This document shows positions 26,306 through 37,605 of a stretch of 64,000 nucleotides of DNA, piece by piece; positions within the stretch are counted from its first letter, which is position 1; every line of letters starts with the position of its first letter. Source of the DNA: Echinococcus granulosus (Eukaryota; Platyhelminthes; Cestoda; Cyclophyllidea; Taeniidae); assembly GCF_000524195.1 (NCBI RefSeq), contig NW_020170460.1, positions 130,091 through 194,090 of the forward strand. The letters are read 5' to 3'. Under the pieces are notes generated by a model. That model was not told the origin of the DNA. It did not search any database and saw only the letters and a list, made by a program, of their open reading frames with translations. The position numbers were made by a program, and so were the translations under genes.

Positions 26306-27989
26306 GTGAAATTTTCCTATTGGCAAGCACTGTGGCTGCACCACTGCCTCCCTCGCATGCAGATTGATTGAAAGTAAGAAACTGAGGTAACTGCATGTTA
26401 TTTTTGTTTAGGAGTCGATTATATTCTGTTATGTCTTTTAGCAGCAGTTTCATTGGTGTCCTGGTAAAACAATAAAACTTCTGGGCCATGGTGACCGATT
26501 TCCCAAATGACCTTGTAAACTGGGAACAAAAGTGAAATACCTTTTTATTAAGATGTTGATATAGCGATGATTAAAGCGACTTCCATGGAATAAGGTTTTG
26601 TTTGATTGGTCGGTTTACCGATAAAAATATGCAGTGTCGGTGTCATTAGTTGTGAATGGCAAGCCTTCCAATGACAAAAGCATTATGCACAATGACGGCG
26701 AGATCCCAGCAATACAACTTCCACAGTTAAAAATGTAACTTGCCAAATTAAAACAAAGAGCATGGATTGGGAAAATTCGTACCCCTTCGTTGGACTTACT
26801 TCAACTCATCCTGCGTTTGATAGCTTAGGTTGTCAGCCTTGACCCACGTGATTTCAGCACAAACGACGGTCCTACTCAAAAGCACAGGGGACAGTACAAA
26901 AACTCCTGGCATTGACAACTACAGGGATATAAGTTTATACCACTACATAGCTGTAGCTCTAGGCAGCTTCTTTAATGTTAGGGAAGGCTGGTAGACAAGA
27001 GACTGTTCTATTTTTTGTGGCCGAAGGGCTGCAGCCTTAACCAGTAGACGATCCATCAAGTCGGAAGTGGCAACTGCAGAATATGAAGACCTAGCGTGGT
27101 GAAATGTACCCTCTACATCTGTAAGGCTTGACTGATTGTTTCCTGACGCTAGTCTTTCAATGTTTCTAGATTTTGTTTATGTGAACAAGCCTTTAGATGT
27201 GTATGAAATATAATGATGCCCTCATTTTGGGTAAATCCTAGACTTGTTATTATCTACATATGGTATCTTTCATTTGGCAAGCTAATCACAAGTAGTATTT
27301 TTAACATTCAGTACCACTTTGAGACAACGCGGTACCTTCGCTGGTCGGGCCTTACGGCAGTCACCTGCCTTCGACTTTCCCACCTCTGCGTCTCTTCTCC
27401 TAGGGTTCATTTTTACTGGCATTAGCATTTGACGGCGGTTATTTCCCTCCTGTTTCGCCACCACCACCACCGCCACAACCGTGAATGACACCTCTTGGTT
27501 CTGGGCATCTGATTCCCCAACATTGCGATTAGCCAATCAGTAGCCACCACTTCGGCTCAGGCAATGAAACGTCCCTGTTCATTAACGGAGCCTCACAACA
27601 ACTTGTCATTCACACATTCGTCTGTAGGATTGGTGATGACTCATTGGTAAGCATTTGAAAGGTCACAGAAGCGCTAAGATTTTGCTGCAAATTGGACGAG
27701 CAGACCCTCCAAATGGAGGATTTCAATAGTCACGTTGATCAGGATCGACGATAGAAAATCGAGAGCAAATAATACACTGAGACTTACGTGTTGTGATGTG
27801 ATGAAAGAGAAGCAGGACTGCTTCCCTTTTGCCATCACATCAACCGCTTTAGCTCATTTAGTTTACGCGGCCTACCAAAGATACCGATCAAATTATGTGT
27901 TTGCTGGCAGTCTCTAGCACCACAAAGAATTTATTTAAAATGAATCTTTTGGAGAGTGGATTTGGAATCTTCGTTTATAATCTTGTGCA

Positions 27990-29040
27990 ACAGGTCGGTC
28001 GTTTGCTTAACTGATAATTTTGGTAAAGGGCCACCTAGGCTCTCCGTCATTGTACCTTAACTGGGTGGGCTGTCTCCGGGCCATACCAGTAGCTCAAATC
28101 CCTTCTCTATTTCAAATATATATACCGATGTGTACTGCCCAAGTATTATGTCTTCTTGTGACTTCAAGGAAGTCTTTTAGCGCTACAGTGGTAGCAGCGG
28201 ACAACGAACTTGATCTTAAAGGACGTATACCTTGATCTACACTGCTGGGTGATAAACCGCAGTGGGGTGGAAGAAAGGCATATGATGAGGATGGGGGATT
28301 CAGTCACGAGCCCTAACAGAAGGGCCAAGAATGACGTCTGCCTTCGGCACCTCCTCCAGCCCAGTGGTCTGCAGGCAAGCTTTTTACAACAGAATGAACA
28401 CTGGTGGTGAACCATCTGGGAAAGTTTGTTACGGAACTAGCTACAGTACCTATCTGAAGATATCAATTATGTGGTCTCACGATACCTCTACCTCTCTACT
28501 GGCTGGATAGTATCATAATTGATATGATTGGGCAGGTCTAAGGTGAGAAAAAAAGTAGCAAGGAGGAATTGACGCGAAATCCTGCCCTTTATTATATGGC
28601 CCTGCTTTAAGACCAGCGTTCCTATGATAAGCTATGGACATAATTGATGGTCAGCACAATTCTACGTTGCTGATTCCAATTTCCACGCAAGACGAGTCTC
28701 CAGATTCAGTAGAATTACCAAAAGAAATCAGTAATGTTGCGATTAAGTACCTTCCCAATCTCATGGGAATTCGATGACTGCTCTGATTGGCTCGTAGGTG
28801 TTTCCTTGCAGCACCCACTGCGCTGCGACTGCTGACGCAGGAGATTAACCAAGGGTAGCGCCGGAAGCGAAGCTCGAAAGAGGAGAGGGCTGGTTTGTTT
28901 AACTTTCAGTCTTTAATAAATGGGCCACTTAGGTGCTCCACCGAGGGGGCTAGTCTTCGGACCATGTCAGTAGCTCCAGTATGTTGAATGTCATATTTTC
29001 TTTCGTCTCCAAGGTAGTCTTGATGTGTTGCACAAGGCTA
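27990..29040. mobile_element. TRIM-like element, copy A (degenerate, terminal direct repeats)
   Basis: Related segments of about 100-150 bp begin near 28005 and 28895 in the same orientation; both run from a GTTTG(C/T)TTAAC start to a CAGTAGCTC block 80-90 bases later. The unit between them is about 890 bp and has no coding capacity. The internal DNA aligns by eye with that of the segment at 49770-50770: shared words include GGTAGAATT or AGTAGAATT followed by CAGT, GGGAATTCGAT, TAAGGTGAGAAAA, and an AGGGCCAA block followed by GTCTGC. Short direct repeats around a non-coding core suit a terminal-repeat retrotransposon in miniature, a class known in taeniid tapeworms. An old tandem or segmental duplication is the alternative. 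Confidence 0.45.
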
Positions 29041-31042
29041 TGACTTAGAAATCCCTTTTGGTACACCCTGCCAACTCATGAATTAGTGGACGTGGCGTAA
29101 CAACTTTCGAAAAAACTGCATGTATCCAAAGGCCATTTAGAGGTTTTCGCTTGCGAGGAACAAGCACTAACACTTTCTCTTATAAATTGTCACAGAAATG
29201 TGGAAGAATTTATAAGATGTTAAATTTAGTAATTGCTGCTGCGAAGCCAGATTTCTGAACTTCCCCATCATTCTGAATGGAAAATGAGCTGTTGGAGACA
29301 TTTTAACTCAATTCGCTAGATATTTGAGGTGCAAATGTAGTTGTTGTGATTTAATACCTTGGACAACTGTAGGCGTATCTGCGTGGACCCATCAGTCCTC
29401 CCGGTTGTACTTCTGCCATATTTGCGTGACCTTTCAGTCTTTTTCACTGGCTACCATCCTAACGTGACTTATTGACAATTTAGGAGGGGACTCTGGGTGC
29501 TACATTGGCAGTCAAACCCAGGTGTCACCGGAGGCGCACATCTGACAAATTCAATTCGAGGAAGGTCATGACAGAAGGATCATTGAAGCATCGTTCATTT
29601 TGCTATCCATACCTAACAGCATAAATTAGCAATTCAGGCAACAACACATTAAAACGATTTGAAAACCTTCATTAATGAACTGTCAGAGGTAGTTATATGA
29701 AGAGTTGTAAAGTGTGGTTAGACAGAACCAGAATAGGTGACTAGGTGGCGATGAAGTGAGAACAAGGCAGCGAGAAAGAGTAGATGATGAATGAAGATGT
29801 GTAAAGCCACTTTAAATCGACCATGTAAATGATCCTACAAAAAAGATCGAGATTCGAAAATTAGGCTTTGTAGACCATAAAATCGGCCCTGAGAAACACA
29901 AGGTTAGTGAATACCCATTCACCAAAACAATTTATCAAAAGAAAAAAGCCTAAAATAGAAATCAATTAGCCAGATAGGGTTTATGACTCGTGGAGGTTTA
30001 AGGCAGCGTAGAGGGTGGTCGAATAGAGCGCTGATCAAAAGAGGCAACTGTTTAAATCAACGACTTGATATTCTGTCCATAACTATGCGTAAATACAAAG
30101 GTCCTTTATTCTTCACGGCCTAGCTTCCTCCTTAACAACACAACCGGGAAACCGCGCCCATATCCTCGCGGCTAATAACAAGCATTTTTCAATAAAAGTG
30201 TGAATTTTTACGAATGCAGGGGACTGGTGATATTTCTTTACGGATTACTTAAATGAGCATGGAAAGGGCTGATATTGTAATTTGTAGTTAAAGGGTTGAG
30301 GAGATTAAAAAGGGTTGCAGTTCATGAGTTGATACTAGGTTAGCAAAAACTTATGTAAGGAAACCTTATCTGCAGCTGGACAATATCTGGGAGAGATTTT
30401 GGGTATTCAGGTGCATAAAAATGCTCTAGGCTCATATTCTAGTGTAGCAAGTTGATATTTAGTTTATCTGTGGGTTTATTGAGCTACGCGGACATTACAA
30501 TCTACGTAAGTCGTGCTGTAGGCTCCCAGCCCTAGTAAAATACTTCATCTTATCCTGTGTTCAGCGCAGAATCTAGGCGCTGCATACTGATATTAATATT
30601 GCTATTTAACTATGTCAAGAGTTTGTTTGTTCTCGTGCACATCAGTGATAATGTTTCTACATTAATGTAGATTGTTACATTAGGGAAGACGGGCACTCCA
30701 AAATTACCACTGCCAAAATAGGACGCGAGTTCATATTTAAACTGTGGATTTATTTTCAAATTGATAATGCAAGCCTATAAACTTCAAACACGCCCACACT
30801 TAAAACAAGTCCTTTTTTATATTCCTAATTTTCTCAGAAATATTGATGAACTCCATACAATGGGTCATACCAGTAGGATAAGAGAAGATTTCTCCTTTAC
30901 AAAATATGCACATTAAAAATATTAAAAAAATTAGGCTGCTCACTTGTTATATTTTTAGTTTCAGTTGGAACTTTTTTATATGTGGAGTTATGTTTAAGTT
31001 CGCTACGATGTGGCACGAAGCATACATTTGGTTTCGATAACC

Positions 31043-33093
31043 ATGTCGGTTGCTTCCGATGGCAAGCGGGAGGATCGTCTCAGTAGACTGAGGCAATTAC
31101 AGTTAAAGATCGTGAGTTCTTGTGCTCCGCTTGTTATTACTTTTATATTTATGTCCAGAACCGATATCTTACTGGTCGTGTACCTTAAGTTAAGTTGCGA
31201 CAAGCTTGTAGTTACCTTTGAAGCAGTCTTAAATATTTTCATTTCCGAGTATCTACTTATTTCTTAGTTGCGAGTTTGCTACATTGTTGTGCGTAGCTTT
31301 TTTTCTTCCTGAACTATTATTTTGACATCGGCGATGCCTTTTAAATTTATTGAAGGATGAGGCGAAGAAAGCTAACCACGTGCAGGTGGTAGAGGAGGAC
31401 AGGCGCAAGCACTTGCCCTCTAATTGGGAGGCAAAGCAAGCAAGAATGCGTTGGGAGGAGGAGGATGACGCCTTCCGTGCGGAGTGCGCCAAAAAGGGTG
31501 TGGATGTGGACCGCGCCAAAAATCTGAACATTTCCGCAGAACTGGTTAATCGCCTGGAGATGCGGAAGAGACGCAGAAGACCTCACCTCAGCGCCGAAGA
31601 CGAAGCAGGCGATGTTACTGGTTTCGCATCCTACGCCGACGCCTCTCATAAGAAATATCTCAGGCAAACCAAGGCTCTCAAGCCGGATCTGGTGGCGTAT
31701 CAGAAGCAGAAGGAAAGGCTGTGAGCGTCTGGTTCTCCCATTTTTGTTTGTTTTGTTAACTAGGTCATTTGTTCCAGTCTTAGGCCAAATGGGAGCATTT
31801 GTTCAGGGTTAAATGGAGAAGTTGTCAGTATGCTTAAGTGTCTTGTTACAAAATGGGCATTGAATTCCTGAGTTTTTGTTGCGCCGTGATCGAGCTAGAA
31901 GTTTGCTAGTTTGCTGGCGATACCCTTCGTCCACTTTTGATTTTCTGGATGAGTTTCATTACTAATGCAATGTTTTTCGTTAGTCCATTGCAGTTATCGG
32001 TGCATTTGCCCGGTTTCATTGGAGTGTCAACGCAGGTATTTATTCTACCCTTTAATAAATGCTTCAATTCCCAGTCGATTCGTTGGCATTTGCTTATTCA
32101 TACATTAAGCAAGCGTACGTAGTGTCTACCGCCATGTAGGAGTCTTATCGTAAGGGTGGTGTCCACAGTCTCTTTCAATATTTGGTGTTGGGCAAAAATA
32201 CTTGAATGGTGTAGTTTCATGGACGGTCGTATTTTTGTCGATGACGATATTAGTCGTGGTGGTTCCCAGTCGACAATGGTCACCCCTGTGAACCCTCAGC
32301 GTGTGGAACGCCTGATTTGAGATGATTAACACATAACCTGTCATGAAATTGCGCAAATGACGAATCTGTCTGTGACAATGGTGAATACGATCATTTGGGA
32401 ATACCTACAATTTCGAAAAGCTGGCAGACGCTGGGTATCAGGATATTTGGAATGAGTGTGCAAATCTAGCAACCGAGTGTTTCGGATAATAAGTGTAGTT
32501 TACTTTTTTAATAAGACCTATACCTGGGATGCTGTGGTCAAGATAAAGTGAATTTGTAGCTTGCCGGAGAAAAGTGACTAAAATGGCATTTAGAATTCTA
32601 CCAATGTTTTAACTTGTTTGTACTCCTTCCCCTTTGTTCAACTCTAGTTCGATTCATGTTTAGATCCATGGGGCGGGGGGGGGGGATCGTCGTGCCTGCG
32701 TTTTGTTGTAAATTGATTTTGTGTAATGGCTCAATATATGCTGCACAGTCAAGATGGAAGATGTAGATTGAATAACCAGCTCGCCAACGCGTCCATCTTA
32801 TTTTGTTTTATAGAGGTGATTTGGTCTATCCGACGGCACACACGATTGGTCTGGTGGAAGCAATCCAGGCAGGGGCTGAAAGCAGTCGTGAGGCGGTGGA
32901 GCGGATGGCTGCGACGCTGAAGGAGCAGGAGAAGAAGAAGGCCGCCTACAGTCGACGTCGCGCCTTTGATCCCGATGCCGACATCGACTACATCAACGAG
33001 CGCAACAAGCGCTATAACGAGCTGCTGGATCGTCACTATGGGAAGTACACTGCAGAAATTAAGCAGAATCTGGAGCGCGGCACTGCTCTCTAG
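31043..33093 (+). CDS. SYF2: Pre-mRNA-splicing factor SYF2
   Basis: Three exons (31043-31111, 31356-31720 and 32814-33093, stop TAG) join with phases 0 and 2 to a 237-residue, highly charged protein, close to human SYF2 (243 aa). Diagnostic stretches: VVEEDRRKHLPSNWEAKQAR near the N-terminus, ISAELVNRLEMRKRRRR in the middle, and a C-terminal SRRRAFDPDADIDYINERN followed by HYGKYTAEIKQNLERGTAL, nearly identical to the animal consensus. SYF2 is a nuclear component of the Prp19/XAB2-associated spliceosome. The start gives an N-terminus shorter than the human one (MSVASDGKREDRLSRLRQLQ) but keeps the conserved RLRQLQLK block. The gene converges with NOB1, with about 1.05 kb between the stops. No canonical AATAAA was seen soon after the stop. 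Confidence 0.95.
32675..32685. repeat. G11 homopolymer in SYF2 intron 2
   Basis: Eleven consecutive G bases follow GGGGC in the 1.09 kb intron, the longest G run I noticed in the window. It may be a length-variable or sequencing-error-prone site; it is not near a splice site. Confidence 0.8.
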
Positions 33094-34147
33094 GGCGGGT
33101 GCGAATGCACGCCTTCTGTTCCACCGTCTTTCTGTCTGTACATTTGCATCGAACTGATTTTGCCCACAATCTCTTCCTCTTGTACATATATGTTTGCTTC
33201 TTCTGACAATAAGCCCTCTATTTGTGTCTGAAATATATGTAATCAACTATTCCTACCCTACCTGATTTGTCTTGTGCCTTTCCCCAAGGAGTTTCACCCA
33301 TTTACGCTCACCCAATTCGTTTGCCACTTGATTTAATGCAATTGATTATCCTTCTTGACGAACGTGCGTGTGATGGTAGTGAGCTTATTGAATCGTGTTT
33401 TTAAAATCCGTAAATTAATTTCTGTATCTACAGCATGTACAACGCCTTTCATGGGTCCTAATTCTCCATCAGCAATTGCTGGTGACGACGGTGTAATGAA
33501 TTTGAACTTGTTCTTGGCCCATATCGAGCATGCAATGGGGAGATATGAAATTTAAAAGACGTTTTCTTTGCATTACGATGCGCGGTCACACAATTACTCA
33601 AAATCTCAGGTCTTGTGGACCTAGCCGAGGGGCATGTTCGTGTGGTGCACAGCTAACTTGTTCAGCTTCCATTATTTACAAACTACACTTGATCTCTTGC
33701 CAAAATTCAAACTTACTTCATGATAGTGATCAGTAGCCTGACAGTTAAGCCCCAAACAGTACTAATTACTGTCAACGGGTGCGCTGTCTCGAGAACTGCA
33801 AAGACGATGGGAGGAAGCGTGTGGGAGGAATGGCCCAAGAGTACAAGCCCACTTCATCTCCATCGTCTTTTTCACTGTTACCCATCCACTTCCGAGCTCC
33901 CAAAGGTCCATTCATATTGGTTGATGTTTGACGATGAGCAATGAGGAAATGCACAGGCGGGCAGGGGAGTTTGGGAGCGAACCCCAGCGCATCCTTTCCC
34001 AGAGATCAGAAGGGCGTGGTGACATTTTTATCCGTAACATCGTCCAATTCATCCAACCAAAAACTCGAGTCGATGATCATGCTACACCTTCTTACAAAGA
34101 CCAAAGAAACGCTGGTAGATACATACAAAGGAGAGGAGGAAAAAAGT
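33094..34147. other. Convergent intergenic region between SYF2 and NOB1
   Basis: About 1.05 kb between two stop codons facing each other; it must carry both 3' UTRs. Overlapping short frames on both strands (33355-34285) show no family resemblance. No canonical polyadenylation hexamer is obvious; AATATA-type variants near 33230 could serve SYF2. Confidence 0.4.
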
Positions 34148-36038
34148 CTACTTCGTCAATCTGTGCTTTTTTCCTCCCGTACGCCTTCGTCCCGGCCTAT
34201 TTGCTCGATATCGAGTTGGCTTGAGTCCGTGCTCGCCGCCCGTGGCCACTCGTTCCCACGGTGTTGGCACAATCTGGCCGTCTGAACGAAGACCCCGAGT
34301 GGCTGCTTTGCTGGTCACGTCGTGAACGGGGAAGACAAGGCTTGCTAGATCACCACCGTCCACACCACACGCTGCGGCATCGATGAGAAAGCCGTCTCCA
34401 TCCTCTTCGTCATCGTCGCAGAAGAGGAGGCCGTTGGTGGCACCCATCGGGATCACGTTGGGATTCTTGGGTTTCGGTGCGCGGCGGTCCGGAAGGCGCT
34501 GGTCGGCTCGGTAAATTGGGTCGTCAGCATATTTTCCACCTTTTGGACGGATTATCGGGTGCTGAAGGAGAGGAATAAAAATGAAGATTTCGTCAACTTT
34601 TAAACGACAAGCATGTGATCCTGTAAAATCTCAACTTAGCTGCTAAGGCGTGAAAGCAACCAATGTGCCTTGAATGGGTAAAAAGTGGCTCCATTACTAT
34701 TTTGACAACCAGGAATCGTCAATAGTATAGAGTACAACTAGATGGAAATGGAGAAGCATACCTTAGTGCCCCTGAGATTCTTTTTAAACTTCCGAGAGAA
34801 ATGGAACTCCAACTGTCCATCCTCATGTAAAGTGACCGGAATCCGTCTCAGATTTGGGTATCCGCAAATCGCGCAGAAGTATGAATTTTGTTTGGTTGTG
34901 TGTCTAAGTAGACAAAGAAAGTATGGGAAAACGCCTTCAAAGCTTTAAACGAGAGACGAATGGCATATAAAAACGCACGCGTAGCACGAGCCACACCAGA
35001 GAACGTGGGTCCGAGCCTCCCTAATAATCTTGCCCGATAAGGCTAAAAGAGTGATTCCCACGTTCATAAGGACGTTTTGTATGGCAAAATCCTTCGTTAA
35101 GCAAGCCACGGGCACAGGCGGTGTGTCTTCTGATATTTCTACTTCATCGTCTCTAAAAAAGTGACTAAGTAACAAGAAAAAACAGAAATCGGTGGGGTGA
35201 ACGTATAGACTATGGACTTACAACCGAAGACACCCGAGACCCAGGCCTTCTTTCAGCTTCTGAGCCAAGTTATCAGACGTAATCCAGTCGCTCTCACTAA
35301 CCACCTCTTCGGGTTCAACATTTTCTAATATCTCGCCTTCAGCAGGCTTGCAGTCGCTGGAATCATCGCTATCATCTCCAAAATCTGATTGCTCGGAATA
35401 GTCCTCGTCTATGGTGACACCGACATCGGCACCAGGGAGTGGGTCTTGAGAGATCTGTCCAAGATCATATTCCAGTTCATTCATAGCTGCTTCTACGTCA
35501 AAATCTTCGTCTGCTAGGATCGGTTTGGGGGAATTAGAGCCGTTTCCAAGTTCTGGTGGTTTTTTAAATCGGAATAGTTTGTCTGTGAATGTGGGGCGCT
35601 TAATCTACAACGAATAAAAACACACCACTCACCTTACCTCTTTTACAACTGGTTCGTCACCAGTAACCTCAATATAGAGTTGGTAGGTGAGGGCTACAAC
35701 TTCGATATCAGTTTTCGATAGAACAAAGTAATCACCCGTTTTCTTAGCTATTTCTTTCGCTGACTACATTAAAAATGATAGATCCCAATCTTACCCCACT
35801 TAAGAGACTCTGGTGTGGGTACATCAATGCTTAGTGGATAAGGGAGCGCGTTGACGAAGGCTCTGGTATTCTTGTCGCGAATTTCATCGATAACAGACTG
35901 AGTAGTGTGACACTTCATGCCATAAGTCTAAGCAATTAAAATACCGTTAAATTAACTTACATCCAATTTTGTACGCTCAATAAAGGCAGCTGAGTCCACA
36001 ACTAGATGAGTTGCTCTGGGACCAGGATTAAAGGCCAT
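34148..36038 (-). CDS. NOB1: 20S pre-rRNA D-site endonuclease NOB1
   Basis: Seven minus-strand exons, in transcript order 36038-35961, 35927-35795, 35759-35638, 35604-35222, 35152-34979, 34903-34762 and 34561-34148, give 481 residues. The PIN nuclease domain (about 10-100) has THLVVDSAAF with D15, DEIRD with E41, and the KKTGDY...LSKTDIEVVALTYQL block with D88. An acidic linker is followed by WITSDNL, ACLTKDFAIQNVLMNVG (255-271), IIREARTHV, and a zinc ribbon with Cys 292, 295, 307 and 310. The tail has RPKGGKYADDP and a basic end. NOB1 cleaves the 3' end of 18S rRNA in late 40S precursors. It is longer than human NOB1 (412 aa), mainly in the acidic linker and in an Asp/Gly-rich C-terminal insert (CDDDEEDGDG). 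Intron sizes rise 33, 35, 33, 69, 75, 200 from 5' to 3'. Confidence 0.95.
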
Positions 36039-37605
36039 CACGCTGAAACCCACAATGCTAACAACTACGACCTTCAAGGTACTAAAAATGCAGACGTTAA
36101 GGCAAATAGGTAAAATTCATTAGCGGCAAATCTGAAGAGGAATCCAAAAGGTATTAATAAGAATTAAAAGACAAAATTATTTAAACTACTGGGTTCGAAG
36201 TTAGAACAATTAATCTTCTTGAAAAAAATAGTGGCGACTCAGGTGAAATGGAGATATAAAATAATTGATAACGAACTAAACAAAGGACTAGCTAAATTTG
36301 GGTAACAATCCAAGTGTGCTGCAATGCCCGAGTTATTTATTTACCCCCCGATTATAGTAAAGTGCTAATTTGTGACTTAGCCATTGTTCCTTTGCCAGGT
36401 AGGAGGGCCACCGGACCATACTGTATGCCCCACCTTACCTGTATGTTGAATGTGCCCTTTCTGCCCCAGTTTTTAGTTTTTCGTGTGTAGACTTTGTTCC
36501 AGTTTTGCATTCTCTTCTTTTGTCTTCAGAAAATTTTCGAGGTGCTACAGTGCACCCATTGTAGAAAGAAAAATCAGCAAAAAATAGTTTTAAAATTTGC
36601 AAAACAATCAATAGCACACAAGCCGCCTTGCACAGCTTTAGAATTTACAGAGCTTCAGTATATTTTTGGGCAAGCAGGATCAGCATTGCTGAAAATGTAG
36701 CAATAATTATCGTAAATTCTTCTAACAGAAGCGCCCCCGAGTAACACCTAATTTTAAAAAGCAATTCACAAAAAGGGCATACTCTTTTGCTAGTGGCAAG
36801 AGAAAGTTATGCGGTAATTTGATGTTTTACATGTGCGTTTAATTGCATGCTTTTTTAAGCCCTCTAGAATGCATTTACGGTCTACGATGATGATTCCAGG
36901 TCTTAAAGGTGGCCTCCTAGACTTTCTACCCACTGCTTTTGTGTGCTTTTAATAATACACTGGCTCATTACCACTTTTGAAGGGGCACAGTGCACTACAG
37001 CTCATCATCTTCCTTAAAACATTAATTTGTCATAGGCTCTACGAAACAATCCTTGAGTGGGATCAATATAGATTTTGCGTTTGCTACATTCATTATCTGT
37101 TGTATGACTCTGCGTCTATTTTGTCTAATATTAAAGCCAATGAGTGCAAATTACCTGCTTCTAGGAGTAAATTGTGAATGGACATATATAGGTTTCAATA
37201 GTAGTGTCCGTTCCTCTAGACGTAGTTGCAATTTGTTTCCAGGCGAACCAATTACAAACTCATGCTGTAAATAAGTACATTTAAAAACGTTTTAGAGTTT
37301 TATGGCTATTAACACATTAGTACTGTGGAAAGTTGGGGGTTTGTTCCCCAAAATGGTATTTCAAGCAAACTTTTCCACTTCTTTGAAAGCTTGCGGCCTA
37401 AATGAAGGTATGATTACCTAAAAACTTCCCTGATTATTTTTATTTCATCGTCAATTTCAACTACTTAATCAATGTAGGCTACTGTGGCTTGTCTCGGAAT
37501 CCCATTGGATGACACTGACGATGGTGGGAGCGGCTATCGTGTGTATTTTCACGGCTGTTTAATTTCGAGCTTTTATTTGTGCTGGTGTCAGTACTGCGTA
37601 CGGAA
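36039..37605. other. Divergent intergenic region between NOB1 and cytohesin
   Basis: About 1.57 kb between two start codons facing away from each other, so it should hold both promoters. I see AT-rich stretches and no repeat. A possible acceptor near 37468 opens a frame with an acidic stretch (PLDDTDDGGSGY), but nothing ties it to the cytohesin chain, so I left it out. Confidence 0.4.

Larger units (their letters stand above)
25826..31042. other. Intergenic region between the FLVCR-type gene and SYF2
   Basis: About 5.2 kb without a supported gene. It contains an inverted pair of palindromes (26139-26305) and a ~1 kb element with terminal direct repeats (about 27990-29040). The 97-codon frame at 25932-26225 overlaps one palindrome, and its translation resembles no family. 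The part from 29040 to 31000 is AT-rich and featureless; it should include the SYF2 promoter. Confidence 0.4.

Noticed and set aside
31347..31667. 106-codon minus-strand open frame
   Set aside because: It is antisense to SYF2 exon 2, whose coding sense is certain; the frame is a by-product of codon bias.
32749..33246. 165-codon minus-strand open frame, one of the longest in the window
   Set aside because: It lies antisense across SYF2 exon 3 and its translation resembles no family.
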